DNA of 64,000 nt from Bradyrhizobium amphicarpaeae (GCF_002266435.3 NZ_CP029426.2:2758001-2822000); one strand, 5' to 3'; positions 7,057 through 16,855 are shown, counted from the first letter of the stretch. Notes: a model not told the origin generated them from the letters alone. Made by a program: numbers and translations.

Positions 7057-9066
7057 ATGAGCTCCTCCGAAAATCACTGGGAGGTCGGCACCGATATCGG
7101 CGGCACTTTCACCGATATCATTGCGATCCGGCGCGATTCATCGGAGGCGCGGATCGCAAAGGTGCCGTCGCGCCCCGACGCGCCGGTGCAGGCGATGCTG
7201 GAGGCGATCGAAGCGGTGGGCCTGCGCAAGAGCGAGGTCAGGCGCTTCGTCCACGGCACCACGCGCGTGACCAACGCCATCGTCGAGGGCCGGCTGCCGA
7301 AGGTGGCGCTGGTCGCGACCGAAGGGTTTGCCGATGTGCTCGAGATCGCGCGTTATCGCCGCAGGGATCTCTACCGTCTCGACATTCCGCCGAAATCGCC
7401 ACCGCTGGTGCCGCCCGAGCGCTGCTTCGGGCTCGCTGAGCGCCTCGATCACGAGGGGCAGGTCCTGAAGCCGCTGGAGCAAGCCGAGATCGAGCGCCTG
7501 GTGGCCTGGCTGAAGCAGACCGGCGTCCAGAGCGTCGCGGTGGCTCTGCTTCACGCCTATGCCAATCCCGTCCATGAGAAGATGCTGGGCGAGCGGCTCA
7601 AGGACGTCGTCGCCCATGTCTCGCTGTCGCACGAGGTCAATCCCGAGGCACGCGAATATGAGCGGACCTCGGCGACCGTATTCAATGCGGCCGCGATGCC
7701 GATTGCGGTGGAATATCTCAGCGAGCTCGAGCAGCGGCTGCCGATCGGGCCGGGATTGCAGGTGTTCCATTCCGCCGGCGCCATGATTCCGATCTCCGCC
7801 GTGAAGCGTCGCCCGCTGGTGATGGCGATGTCGGGCCCGGCCGCCGGCGTCTCGGCGTCGGTCAGCATCGCGCGCCAGCTCGGCACGCCGCGCATGCTGA
7901 CTTTCGACATGGGCGGCACCACGACGGACGTGTGCCTGATCGTCGACGGCCAGGCCGAGATGACCGACGGCCGCATGCTCGGCGACAAGCCGCTGCGCCA
8001 GCCGATGCTCGCGGTTCACTCCATCGGGGCGGGCGGCGGATCGATCGTGCGGAACGGCCCGGGTGGCCTGACCGTCGGGCCGGAGAGTGCCGGCTCCGAG
8101 CCGGGCCCCGCCTGCTACGGCCGCGGCGGCCTTGAGCCGACCATCACCGACGCCAACGCCATGCTCGGCTATCTCAACCCCGAAACGAAGCTTGGCGACC
8201 GCATCGGGATCGACGTCCTGGCGGCCAGGCGCGTCATCGAGCCGATCGCGCGGGCGTTGGGGCTGAGCCTGACCGAAACCGCACTCGGCATCATCAAGGT
8301 CGCCAACGCGACGATGGCCCGCGCGCTGCGCCGCGTCACGGTCGAGCGCGGCATCGACGGGCGCGACTGCACGTTGCTCGCCTTCGGCGGCGGCGGCCCC
8401 ATGCATGCCGCGGGGCTCGCCGATCTCTACGGGATTGCAGAGGTCGTGGTGCCCAGCGCATCGAGCGCGTTCTCGGCGCTGGGCTGTCTCACCGCCGATT
8501 TCAGCTTCCTGCAGCAGCAGACCTTGCGCGTTGGGCTCGACGGCATCGACCTTGCGCGCGTGGCGGAGCGGATCGCCACGCTGATTGACGATGCCTCGGC
8601 GCCGCTGATCGCCAATGGCGTTGCGAAGGCGGAGATCCAGGTCGAGCTGGTAGCCTTGATGCGCTACGCGGCGCAGAACGACGCCATTCCGGTCCCACTC
8701 GCGCTGCCGCTCGAGATCGCCAGGCTCAAGCGGGATTTTTTGGCGCGGCATCACGAACTCTTCGGCTATGCGACGAGCGAACCCTGCGTCATCGAGTCCG
8801 TGCGGGTCCAGGCGCGCCGGCCGTCCACGACCGTCGTGCGCCGGCCGGCGACCGCGGTAAGGGCGGTGTCATCAGGTACGCGCACCTGCTCGTTCGACGG
8901 CCTGCATGAGATCGAGACTGCGATCGTCGACCGCGCCTCGCTGACCGAGACCGTCCGCGGCCCGGCCATCATCGAAGACGCCTGGTCCACGGTGGTGGTG
9001 CCGCCGGGCTGGCAGGCAAGGCCGGATGTTTCAGGCCATCTGTTCCTGACACGGAGGGCCGCATGA
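7057..9066 (+). CDS. hyuA: Hydantoinase/oxoprolinase family protein, HyuA subunit
   Basis: A 669-residue protein of the HyuA / 5-oxoprolinase N-terminal family. Members form a complex with HyuB and hydrolyse cyclic amides such as (N-methyl)hydantoins or 5-oxoproline with ATP; relatives include acetone carboxylase subunits. The ASKHA-type phosphate motif DIGGTFTD lies at residues 13-20 and a second, DMGGTTTD, at 284-291. FVHGTTRVTNAI and GAGGGSI are also typical. It overlaps hyuB by four bases (ATGA). No Shine-Dalgarno sequence is visible before the ATG. The carbamoylase and hydantoinase genes downstream favour a hydantoin-like substrate, but specificity cannot be read from sequence alone. Confidence 0.88.
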   Translation: MSSSENHWEVGTDIGGTFTDIIAIRRDSSEARIAKVPSRPDAPVQAMLEAIEAVGLRKSEVRRFVHGTTRVTNAIVEGRLPKVALVATEGFADVLEIARYRRRDLYRLDIPPKSPPLVPPERCFGLAERLDHEGQVLKPLEQAEIERLVAWLKQTGVQSVAVALLHAYANPVHEKMLGERLKDVVAHVSLSHEVNPEAREYERTSATVFNAAAMPIAVEYLSELEQRLPIGPGLQVFHSAGAMIPISAVKRRPLVMAMSGPAAGVSASVSIARQLGTPRMLTFDMGGTTTDVCLIVDGQAEMTDGRMLGDKPLRQPMLAVHSIGAGGGSIVRNGPGGLTVGPESAGSEPGPACYGRGGLEPTITDANAMLGYLNPETKLGDRIGIDVLAARRVIEPIARALGLSLTETALGIIKVANATMARALRRVTVERGIDGRDCTLLAFGGGGPMHAAGLADLYGIAEVVVPSASSAFSALGCLTADFSFLQQQTLRVGLDGIDLARVAERIATLIDDASAPLIANGVAKAEIQVELVALMRYAAQNDAIPVPLALPLEIARLKRDFLARHHELFGYATSEPCVIESVRVQARRPSTTVVRRPATAVRAVSSGTRTCSFDGLHEIETAIVDRASLTETVRGPAIIEDAWSTVVVPPGWQARPDVSGHLFLTRRAA

Positions 9067-10643
9067 AGCTCGATCCGTTCGTCGTCGAAGTCATCCGGCA
9101 CGGGCTCTCGGCTGCGGCCGAGGAGATGAGCCTGGTGATGACGCGCTCGGCGCGTTCGCCGCTGCTGCGCGAGGCCGGCGATTTGTCGTCGGCGATCACG
9201 GATGGCCGGGGAGACCTGGTCGGGCAGGGCCGCGATATCCCGATTCACCTGGGCGCGATGGCTTACACGGTCCCCGAACTGCTGAAGGTGGTGCCGCGCG
9301 ACAGCCTGAACGACGGCGACGTGCTGATCTACAATGTCGGTGCGCTCGGCGGCAATCATCTCAACGACGTCAAGGTCGTACGCCCTGTCTTCGTCGACGG
9401 CGAGATCGTGGCGTTCGCGGTCAGCCTCGCGCACTGGCCCGATATCGGCGGCACCTGGCCCGGCAGCTATTTTGCCAAGGCGATCGACACGTTCCAGGAG
9501 GCGATGCGCATTCCGCCGGTGCTGATCGCGACCGCAGCCGGCGTCAACGCGCCGATCGTGCAATTGCTCAAGGCCAATGTTCGGGACGCCGAATCCTGCG
9601 AGGGCGATCTGCTCGCGCAGATCGCGGCGACCAAGGCCGGCGAGCGGCGCATCGTCGATCTCTGCCGCGAGCACGGCAAGGCGATGTTCACCGCGGCGCA
9701 GTCGCGCCTCCACGATCTCTCCGAAATCGAGATGCGCGAGGCGTTGCGTGCCTTGCCGGACGGAATCTACGAAGGCGAGGACCATCTCGACGACGGCAGC
9801 GTGAACGATGCGCCCGCGCGCATCCACGTCAAGATCACCATTCGTGGTGACGAGGCGACCTTCGACCTTTCGGGGAGTTGTGACCGCGTCTCGAATTTCT
9901 GCAACACGACGCCGTTCATGGCGCGCTCGGCCGTCGCCTATGCCGCGCGCATCATGAGCGGGCGCGACATGCAGCAGAATGCCGGCGCGCTCCGTCCCCT
10001 CACCATCATCACCCGCCCGGGCTCGATCCTGGAGCCGGGTTGGTCAGCCTCCGTCGCGGCCGGCAACCACGAGACGTCGATGCGCATCGTCGATGCGATC
10101 TTCCGCGCGATGCAGGACACCATCCCCGAACGCTTGTCCGCGGGCGGTGCGACCACCGCGGGTGTCCTGTTCTTTGCGCAGCTGCGGCAGGACGGTTCCT
10201 GGAAAATGCTCTACGAGGTCCACGGCGGCGGCGAAGGCGCGCGTCATGACCGGGCCGGCATCTCGGCGACCCGGGTCCATCTGTCCAACACCTCGAACAC
10301 GCCGGTCGAGGTGATCGAGGCGAACTACGCGATCCGCCTCGAGCAACAGGCCATTCGCCGGCAATCCGGCGGCGCCGGCCTCCACCGCGGCGGCGACGGC
10401 GTCGTCCGTGCTTACCGCATTCTGGCTCCATCGATGCATCTGACCACCTGCATCGAGCGCATGGTGATTCCGCCGTTCGGCATGCAGGGCGGCGAACCCG
10501 GCAAGGCCTGTCGCATCTCGCTCGTCAGGCAGGGCGCAAACGTCGCGATCGACGGCAAATCCAACCTCGTGCTGCAGCAAGGCGATCTCGTCACCGTCGA
10601 GACTTGCGGCGGTGGCGGTTACGGCGCTGAAGCTGCGGAGTGA
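9063..10643 (+). CDS. hyuB: Hydantoinase/oxoprolinase family protein, HyuB subunit
   Basis: A 526-residue partner of HyuA. It starts MKLDPFVVEVIRHGL and has EEMSLVMTRSARSPLLREAGDLSSAI, GRGDLVGQGRDIPIHLGAM and GGNHLNDV, the usual HyuB blocks. The C-terminal part has GGGEGAR and a glycine-rich tail with CGGGGYG. The length fits the family (about 500-580 residues). It is translationally coupled to hyuA (ATGA overlap) and 11 bases upstream of an aminotransferase gene. HyuA and HyuB together probably open a five-membered cyclic amide at the expense of ATP. The N-carbamoyl product could pass to the amidohydrolase encoded at 12081. Confidence 0.88.
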   Translation: MKLDPFVVEVIRHGLSAAAEEMSLVMTRSARSPLLREAGDLSSAITDGRGDLVGQGRDIPIHLGAMAYTVPELLKVVPRDSLNDGDVLIYNVGALGGNHLNDVKVVRPVFVDGEIVAFAVSLAHWPDIGGTWPGSYFAKAIDTFQEAMRIPPVLIATAAGVNAPIVQLLKANVRDAESCEGDLLAQIAATKAGERRIVDLCREHGKAMFTAAQSRLHDLSEIEMREALRALPDGIYEGEDHLDDGSVNDAPARIHVKITIRGDEATFDLSGSCDRVSNFCNTTPFMARSAVAYAARIMSGRDMQQNAGALRPLTIITRPGSILEPGWSASVAAGNHETSMRIVDAIFRAMQDTIPERLSAGGATTAGVLFFAQLRQDGSWKMLYEVHGGGEGARHDRAGISATRVHLSNTSNTPVEVIEANYAIRLEQQAIRRQSGGAGLHRGGDGVVRAYRILAPSMHLTTCIERMVIPPFGMQGGEPGKACRISLVRQGANVAIDGKSNLVLQQGDLVTVETCGGGGYGAEAAE

Positions 10644-10654
10644 GGGGACCGGCG

Positions 10655-11950
10655 ATGAGCAAACTGTTGCGAACCGGGCTGAACGCGGGCGACAGCGCGC
10701 CCATGGCCGTGGTCGGCGGCGAGGGCGTCTATTTTCATCTCGCGGACGGCCGCAAGCTGATTGACGGCAGCAACACCGGCGGCGGTCTCGGCCACCGTCA
10801 TACCGCGATGGTGGAGGCGATTCGCCGCGCGGCAGATACGCCCGTCGTCAACGAGGGCTGGACCTGGGTCGGCCGCGAGCAGGCCGCCGACGATTTGATG
10901 GCGACGGCGTTCGGCGGCGAGGAGGATTGGGTCGGCGCGGTCCGCTTCTGCATCAGCGGAAGCGAGGCCAACGACATGGCGCTGTCGCTCTGCCAGGCGC
11001 TGACGCAGCGCTCAGCGCTGGCGACGCGCGAGCGCGCCTATCACGGCATTACCGGCCTGTCGCGCAGCATGACCGTGCAGCCGCAATGGCACGGCGGCCT
11101 TGCGGTGCATTCGGGCGGCTCGAAGCTGCCGGCGCCGATGGCGCCGGTGCGAATCCTGCCGGCGCCGGATGGCGCGATCTACGGTGGGCCGGCCAATAAC
11201 AAGCCTCCGAGCGAATATCTGACCGACGCCACGCGCCTGCTGTCGGATACCGCGGCGACGATCATCGACTATACGCAGGGCGGCATCTATTACGACGGCG
11301 CCTATCAGGACGAAGTGGCCCGCTGCGCGCGACAGGCGGGCTCATACTGGATCGCCGACGAGGTCGTCACCGGCGCGGGCCGCGCCGGGCGCTGGTTCGC
11401 GTTTCAGGGCGCCGAAAGTCGCCCCGATATCGTGACGCTCGGAAAGTCGCTCGGCGGCGGTGCGGCTGCGGTGGCGGCGGTCGTGGTGTCGAAAGAGATC
11501 GTCGAGCGATTGAAGGGCACGAGCTGGCAGAACTACGGCACCTTGCGCGGTCACCCGATCAGCATGGCCGCCGTCAGCGCCTACCTGAAGGTCATCGGCG
11601 ACGAGAAGATTCTCGAGCACGTGAAGCGCCTCGAACAGCTGTTCAGCCGCCGTCTGCTCGCGATCGCGCAGAAACATCATAGCGTGCAGCGCGTGGCGGG
11701 GCAGGGGTTGCACTGGACGGTGGAGTTGCACGGACCGGACTGGCGCTCCTGGCATGCCGACACCACCGAAGTGCCGATCGCCTCGCGCGTGGCGGAGCGA
11801 GCGCTGGAGGCCGGTGCGGTGATCGGAACCAGCGGCGAGCAGACCTCGCTGTTCCTGGCACCGCCGCTCGTCATATCCGAGAGCGAGGCAGACCAGCTTC
11901 TGGATGCGCTCGACCACGGCCTCGATGTTGCCGACGAGGAGCACCGATGA
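10655..11950 (+). CDS. Class III pyridoxal-phosphate aminotransferase
   Basis: A 431-residue fold-type I PLP enzyme of the class III group (glutamate-1-semialdehyde aminomutase and omega-aminotransferase relatives). It has CISGSEANDMALSLCQ (PLP phosphate-binding helix), RAYHGITG, WIADEVVTGAGRAG with the PLP-nitrogen Asp, and TLGKSLGGG with the Schiff-base Lys. I chose the ATG at 10655, with GAGGGG about 8 bases upstream, over a GTG 15 bases earlier. Its place between hyuAB and the carbamoylase gene suggests it transaminates or isomerises an amino acid released from the hydantoin pathway. The natural substrate is unknown. Confidence 0.85.
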   Translation: MSKLLRTGLNAGDSAPMAVVGGEGVYFHLADGRKLIDGSNTGGGLGHRHTAMVEAIRRAADTPVVNEGWTWVGREQAADDLMATAFGGEEDWVGAVRFCISGSEANDMALSLCQALTQRSALATRERAYHGITGLSRSMTVQPQWHGGLAVHSGGSKLPAPMAPVRILPAPDGAIYGGPANNKPPSEYLTDATRLLSDTAATIIDYTQGGIYYDGAYQDEVARCARQAGSYWIADEVVTGAGRAGRWFAFQGAESRPDIVTLGKSLGGGAAAVAAVVVSKEIVERLKGTSWQNYGTLRGHPISMAAVSAYLKVIGDEKILEHVKRLEQLFSRRLLAIAQKHHSVQRVAGQGLHWTVELHGPDWRSWHADTTEVPIASRVAERALEAGAVIGTSGEQTSLFLAPPLVISESEADQLLDALDHGLDVADEEHR

Positions 11951-12080
11951 GCGCCGGTCACGCCTTGCAGACCGTTCAGCCCATCTGGCTGGCAACCTTA
12001 GGCGCTGCTACGATATGCTGCGCGCGCCGGCAATTCGTTGAACCTTTTGCCTTGTCCACGAAATCACCGGGAAATCGCTG

Positions 12081-13013
12081 ATGCGTATCGTCAATGTTGC
12101 CGCCGCCCAGATGGGCCCGATCCAGAAGGCCGACAGTCGCGAGGCCGTGGTCAAGCGCATGATCGCGCTGATGGACGAAGCCAAGAGCAAGGGCGCCGAT
12201 CTGATCGTCTATCCTGAGCTGGCGCTGACGACCTTCTTTCCGCGCTGGTATTCGGAGGATCGCGCCGAGGCCGACATCTGGTTCGAGCGCGAGATGCCGA
12301 ACGCGGCGACGATGCCGCTGTTCGAGCGCGCGGCGCAGCACCGGATGGCCATGAACTTCGGCTATGCGGAGCTGACGCCGGACGGTCACCACTTCAACAC
12401 GGCGATCCTGACCGACAAGTCCGGCAGGATCGTCGGGAAATATCGCAAGGTTCATCTGCCCGGCCATGTGGAGTACGATACCAGGCGCTCGCACCAGCAC
12501 CTGGAGAAGCGCTATTTCGAACCCGGCGATCTCGGCTTCAATGTCTGGCGCGAGCTGGGCGGCATCATCGGCATGGCCATCTGCAACGACCGGCGCTGGC
12601 CGGAGACCTATCGCGTGATGGGCTTGCAGGGCGTCGAGATGGTGCTGATCGGCTACAACACGCCCTCCGTCAATGCGGAACGAAGCGCGGAGGGCGTCGA
12701 GAAACGCCTGTTCCACAACCGCCTGTCCGTGCAGGCCGGCGCCTATCAGAATTCGACCTGGGTCGTCGCGGTGGCCAAGGCCGGCAACGAGGACGGGCAT
12801 CCGCTGTTCGGCGGCAGCCTGATCGTCGATCCCAATGGGGAGATCGTCGCCGAAGCCACGACGGAAGACGACGAGGTTCTGGTTCACGCCTGCGACCTCG
12901 ACGCCACCATTTTCGGCAAGACCACGATCTTCGATTTCGCCCGGCATCGCCGCATCGAGCATTACGGCCTGATCACCAGCCAAACCGGCGCGGTGCCGCC
13001 GCCTGAGAAATGA
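12081..13013 (+). CDS. N-carbamoyl-D-amino-acid hydrolase (nitrilase superfamily)
   Basis: A 310-residue nitrilase-fold amidase closely resembling the Agrobacterium D-carbamoylase. It shares PELALTTFFPRW, GKYRKVHLPGH, HLEKRYFEPGDLGF, CNDRRWPETYRVMGL and GYNTP. The catalytic triad is Glu46, Lys123 and Cys168. It releases CO2 and ammonia from N-carbamoyl-D-amino acids, completing the route from D-hydantoins to free D-amino acids. It is preceded by 130 bases without a gene and overlaps the flavin reductase gene by four bases. The high motif identity makes this one of the firmest substrate predictions in the region. Confidence 0.92.
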   Translation: MRIVNVAAAQMGPIQKADSREAVVKRMIALMDEAKSKGADLIVYPELALTTFFPRWYSEDRAEADIWFEREMPNAATMPLFERAAQHRMAMNFGYAELTPDGHHFNTAILTDKSGRIVGKYRKVHLPGHVEYDTRRSHQHLEKRYFEPGDLGFNVWRELGGIIGMAICNDRRWPETYRVMGLQGVEMVLIGYNTPSVNAERSAEGVEKRLFHNRLSVQAGAYQNSTWVVAVAKAGNEDGHPLFGGSLIVDPNGEIVAEATTEDDEVLVHACDLDATIFGKTTIFDFARHRRIEHYGLITSQTGAVPPPEK

Positions 13014-13678
13014 CGCCGATGGCGGACAAGGGTATCTCTCTCTGCGAGCTCGACCCGCGCGATCGCTACAAGCTGCTCTGCGGCGTGGTCGTGCCGCGGC
13101 CGATCGCGCTGGTGACGACGCTGGACGAGAACGGGGCGGTGAATGCGGCCCCGTTCAGCTTCTTCAACGTGTTCTCCGAGAGCCCCGCGCTGATCGTGCT
13201 CGGTCTTCAGCACAAGCCCGATCACTCGCCGAAGGACACCACCCGCAACATCCATCGCGACGGCGAGTTCGTCGTGCACATGGTGGATGAGGCGCTCTCG
13301 GTTGCGATGAACGACTGCGCGGTCGATTTCCCCTCCGGCGACAGCGAGGTCGCCGCGACCGGGCTGGCGACGCTTCCCTCGATCGATGTGAAAGTGCCGC
13401 GCCTTGCCGCAGCGCCATTCGCGCTCGAATGCCGGCGCCAGATCGTGCTGAACTTCTCTCCGGATCGTGAGCTCCTGGTCGGCGAGGTCCTCAGGGTTCA
13501 CGCCCGCGAGGGCCTGCTGGATGAGGCCAACATGTATGTCGATCTCGATGCCTACCGGCCGATCGGCCGCATGTTCGGCAATCTCTACACCACCCAGCGG
13601 GACGTTTTTTCGCTGACGCGCGAGAGCCATGCGCAATGGCGCGCACGGCAGGACGCCAAAGAGCTGAAGGACGCCTAG
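13010..13678 (+). CDS. Flavin reductase-like FMN-binding protein
   Basis: A 222-residue split-barrel flavin-binding protein of the DIM6/NTAB flavin reductase family. VVVPRPIALVTTLDENG and APFSFFNVFSESPALI form the FMN pocket, and KDTTRNIHRDGEFVVHM follows. Such proteins supply reduced flavin to monooxygenases or act as small oxidoreductases. It overlaps the carbamoylase gene by four bases (ATGA), so it is co-translated with it, and it ends convergently on the racemase gene with a 4-base overlap. The obvious candidate partner is the FAD oxidoreductase at 17602, but that pairing is inference. A second ATG at 13019 could also serve as start. Confidence 0.83.
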   Translation: MTPMADKGISLCELDPRDRYKLLCGVVVPRPIALVTTLDENGAVNAAPFSFFNVFSESPALIVLGLQHKPDHSPKDTTRNIHRDGEFVVHMVDEALSVAMNDCAVDFPSGDSEVAATGLATLPSIDVKVPRLAAAPFALECRRQIVLNFSPDRELLVGEVLRVHAREGLLDEANMYVDLDAYRPIGRMFGNLYTTQRDVFSLTRESHAQWRARQDAKELKDA

Positions 13679-14337
13679 TGAGCCGAGAACTGCACTGTAC
13701 CCAGCGCCATGGTGACGGCCGCCTGTGTCGGGTCGATCACGGGAATGCCGAGCGCGTCCTCCAGCGGACGGCGATGGCGCGCCATGCCGGCGCAGCCCAT
13801 CACGATGGAGCGGGCGCCGTCTTCGTCGCGCAGCGCGCGGCCCACCTCGATCATTCTTGCCAGCGTGCCTTCGCCGGACGCGGTTTCCGCGACGCTCATG
13901 TTGAGCGGGCGTTCGCCGGAGAGGCGATCGGTCAGCCCCATCTGCCGGAGATAGCGCATGTGGCGCGGGATCGAGCGCTGCGCGATCGCGATGACGCCGA
14001 AGGTTTCGGCGCGGGCCAAGGCCGTCAGAACGCCGCACTCTGCGATGCCAAAGACGGGACGGTCGGTGCCCTCGCGGCAGACCTGAAGCCCGGGATCGCT
14101 GTAGCAGGCGATGACGAAAGCCGCCGAACTGTTGTCGCCCTCGACCAGCTTTCGCAGCGGCATCGCGACGCCGTCGACATCGGCCTGGCTTTCGATGCCG
14201 AACGGACCCTCGGCCAGCGTCCGGCAGACCAATTCGGGGCCGCCCTCGAAGCCGAGCGGCTTCAACGCTTCCTCCAACCCTTGCGTGACCGCAGGGTTGG
14301 AGTTCGGATTAATGACGAGAATGCGCGGCCTGGGCAT
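13675..14337 (-). CDS. Hydantoin racemase (Asp/Glu racemase superfamily)
   Basis: A 220-residue cofactor-independent racemase. The N-terminus RILVINPNSNPAVT is the hallmark of hydantoin racemases and maleate isomerase relatives. Two catalytic cysteines lie in VIACYSDPGL (about residue 78) and VMGCAGMA (about residue 180). It would interconvert L- and D-5-substituted hydantoins so that both enantiomers can be used by D-selective enzymes. It is the only gene of the block on the minus strand. It starts 56 bases from the divergent hydantoinase gene, so the two probably share a regulatory region. Confidence 0.88.
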   Translation of the reverse strand: MPRPRILVINPNSNPAVTQGLEEALKPLGFEGGPELVCRTLAEGPFGIESQADVDGVAMPLRKLVEGDNSSAAFVIACYSDPGLQVCREGTDRPVFGIAECGVLTALARAETFGVIAIAQRSIPRHMRYLRQMGLTDRLSGERPLNMSVAETASGEGTLARMIEVGRALRDEDGARSIVMGCAGMARHRRPLEDALGIPVIDPTQAAVTMALGTVQFSAH

Positions 14338-14393
14338 GATGGTCTTTCCACGAAGTTGCGATCACGTGCTGCCAGCCTATCACGGAGTGCCTC

Positions 14394-15863
14394 ATGACTG
14401 AACCAGTTTACGACCTGATCATCCGCGGCGGACGCGTTGCGACTACGACCGATGTGTTCGAGGCCGACGTCGCCATCTCAGGCGAGACCATCGCAGCGAT
14501 CGGTCGCGGGCTTCCGGCGGCCAAGCGCGAGATCGACGCGCGCGGCAAACTGGTGCTGCCCGGCGGCGTCGACAGCCACGCCCATATCGAGCAACTCTCC
14601 GCCGCCGGCATCATGAACGCCGATACGTTCGAGAGCGCGACCGTCTCTGCCGCTTTCGGCGGCACCACCACGGTGATCCCGTTCGCCGCCCAGCATGTCG
14701 GCATGAAGCTGCCGCAGGTGGTGGAGGATTATCACGCGCTGGCCAGGAAGGGCGCCGTGATCGACTACGCCTTTCACATGATCATTGCGGACGCGACCAG
14801 GGAGACGGTCGAGGAGCACATTCCGGCGCTGGTGAAGCAGGGCCACGCCTCGATCAAGATTTTCATGACCTATGACCGGCTCAAGGTCGACGACGAGCCG
14901 CTGCTCGACATCCTGCTTGCCGCGCGCCAGTCCGGCGCGATGCTGTGCGCCCATGCCGAAAATCACGGCATCATCGCCTGGATGGTCAAGCGCCTGCTTG
15001 CGCGCGGCTACACCATGCCGAAATATCATGCCGTCAGCCACGCCCGCGTCTCGGAATCCGAAGCCTTCACCCGTCTGATCGGCATGGCGGCGCTGATCGA
15101 CCAGCCGATCATGATCTTCCACGTCTCGACCGCCGAAGGCGCCAAGGTGATCCGCGACGCCCGCGGGCAGGGGCTGAAGGTGTTTGCGGAGACCTGTCCG
15201 CAATATCTGTTTCTCACGGCGAACGATCTCGACAAGCCCGGCTCCGAAGGCGCCAAGTGGATGTGCAGCCCGCCGCCGCGCACGCATGCCGACCAGGAGG
15301 CGCTGTGGCAGGCGCTGTCGCTCGGCGATCTCCAGACCATCTCGTCGGATCACGCGCCTTATCGCTACGACGAGACCGGCAAGTTGCGCGCCGGACCCAA
15401 CCCGAATTTCAAGCAGGTTGCGAATGGCCTGCCCGGACTGGAGCTGCGGCTGCCGCTGCTGTTCGACGCGATGGTGTCGAAGGGGCGGCTCGGCCTGGAA
15501 AAGTTCGTCGAGCTGACCTCCACGGCGCCGGCCAGGATCTACAATCTGCACCCGCGCAAGGGCTCGATTGCGGTCGGCGCCGATGCCGATATCGCGATCT
15601 GGGATCCCGATCGCGAGGTCACGATCGCGGACGAGATGATGCACGACCTCACCGGCTACACGCCCTTCGCGGGACGCAAGCTGAAGGGCTGGCCGTTGCA
15701 GGTGCTGTCGCGCGGCCGGGTGGTCATCGATGGCGACAAGTGCCTCGCCGATGCCGGCAGCGGAAAATTCCTGGCGCGCAGCGGCGGCGAGGCGGCAAAG
15801 CCGACGGGCCGGCTGGTCGCCGACATGGATCCGGAACGGAATTTTGGAGCGAAGCTGTTGTGA
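14394..15863 (+). CDS. D-hydantoinase / dihydropyrimidinase
   Basis: A 489-residue amidohydrolase of the dihydropyrimidinase/D-hydantoinase group (usually 460-490 residues). The binuclear metal ligands are all visible: His62 and His64 (DSHAH), carboxylated Lys155 (ASIKIFMTY), His187 (CAHAENH), His243 (IFHVST) and Asp319 (ISSDHAPY). It opens 5-substituted hydantoins or dihydropyrimidines to N-carbamoyl acids, which feed the D-carbamoylase at 12081. It is divergent from the racemase gene and opens a second plus-strand gene set running to 19038. The cluster therefore has both an ATP-dependent type (HyuAB) and an ATP-independent hydantoinase. Confidence 0.93.
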   Translation: MTEPVYDLIIRGGRVATTTDVFEADVAISGETIAAIGRGLPAAKREIDARGKLVLPGGVDSHAHIEQLSAAGIMNADTFESATVSAAFGGTTTVIPFAAQHVGMKLPQVVEDYHALARKGAVIDYAFHMIIADATRETVEEHIPALVKQGHASIKIFMTYDRLKVDDEPLLDILLAARQSGAMLCAHAENHGIIAWMVKRLLARGYTMPKYHAVSHARVSESEAFTRLIGMAALIDQPIMIFHVSTAEGAKVIRDARGQGLKVFAETCPQYLFLTANDLDKPGSEGAKWMCSPPPRTHADQEALWQALSLGDLQTISSDHAPYRYDETGKLRAGPNPNFKQVANGLPGLELRLPLLFDAMVSKGRLGLEKFVELTSTAPARIYNLHPRKGSIAVGADADIAIWDPDREVTIADEMMHDLTGYTPFAGRKLKGWPLQVLSRGRVVIDGDKCLADAGSGKFLARSGGEAAKPTGRLVADMDPERNFGAKLL

Positions 15864-15879
15864 TCGTGGATCGCGCGCA

Positions 15880-16854
15880 ATGAAGGTCGTCATCTTTGGC
15901 GGCACGGGCTTTGTCGGCCTCAATCTCGCCGAGGTGCTGCTCGCGCGCGGCCATGAGGTGACGCTGTATGACCGTAAGCAACTGCCAACGGAAGCGGAGA
16001 GGTCCTTTGCCGACTACCGGGAACAGCTAACGGTCGTTCAGGGCGAGATCACGGACGTCGAAAGGATCGATCTTCTCGTCAAGAAGGGTTGCGATGCGAT
16101 CGTCCTTGGCGCCGCGATAACTGCCGGCGAACACCTCGAACGCACCGCCACCTCAAGCATCCTCGAAGTCAACGTGATGGCTCAGATGCCGATCCTGAGC
16201 GCGGCGATCCGTCATGGCGTTCGGCGAGTCGTCAATCTCTCGTCGGCTTCCGCCTATGGTGCTGCGGGACAGCGTTACCCGGTGCTGGACGAGGAGACGC
16301 CCTGCGATCCGATTTCGTTCTACGCGATCAGCAAGTTCACCTCGGAGCGCTCGGTCGCGCGCCATGCCGAGCTCTGGGGCGGCGATTTCCTGAACGTGCG
16401 GCTGAGCGCGGTGTTCGGCCCGTGGGAGCGGACCGGCAAGGTGCGCGATACACCGAGCCTTCAGTTTCAGATCATGGCCGAGTTCGCTCGCTGCGGGCTG
16501 GCGCTCATGCCAAGCGCCGGGGTGAAGGACTGGATTTATGCCGTCGACGCGGCCGAAGCGGTCGCGGTGCTGATCGAGGCCGAGCGGCCGCGCCATCGGC
16601 TCTACAACATCTCGACCGGCGAGGCATGGTCCGCGCTGCAATGGGGCGAGGCTTTTGCGGCGCTGCATCCCGGTCTGGAGTGCCGGCTGGCGGCGTCCGG
16701 CGAGAAGACGTTCATCAAGCTCCACGGCGGGGATCGGGCGCCGATGTCGGTCGCGCGGATGGCCGATGAGTTCGGCTGGCGCGCACGATTCGGCTGCGCG
16801 GAATCGGCAGCTGCGATGAGCACCTGGTGGATGCTGCAGAAGGAGGGGATTTGA
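15880..16854 (+). CDS. NAD-dependent epimerase/dehydratase-type oxidoreductase (extended SDR)
   Basis: A 324-residue extended short-chain dehydrogenase. The nucleotide-binding loop FGGTGFVG lies at residues 6-13 and the catalytic YAISK follows an SSASAYG segment. The fold resembles sugar epimerases and NAD-dependent reductases acting on small acids. The frame stays open upstream inside the hydantoinase gene. I chose the ATG at 15880 because it puts the Rossmann loop at the N-terminus, 16 bases after the previous stop. It probably modifies the side chain of the compound handled by this cluster. Substrate unknown. Confidence 0.8.
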   Translation: MKVVIFGGTGFVGLNLAEVLLARGHEVTLYDRKQLPTEAERSFADYREQLTVVQGEITDVERIDLLVKKGCDAIVLGAAITAGEHLERTATSSILEVNVMAQMPILSAAIRHGVRRVVNLSSASAYGAAGQRYPVLDEETPCDPISFYAISKFTSERSVARHAELWGGDFLNVRLSAVFGPWERTGKVRDTPSLQFQIMAEFARCGLALMPSAGVKDWIYAVDAAEAVAVLIEAERPRHRLYNISTGEAWSALQWGEAFAALHPGLECRLAASGEKTFIKLHGGDRAPMSVARMADEFGWRARFGCAESAAAMSTWWMLQKEGI

Positions 16855-16855
16855 G

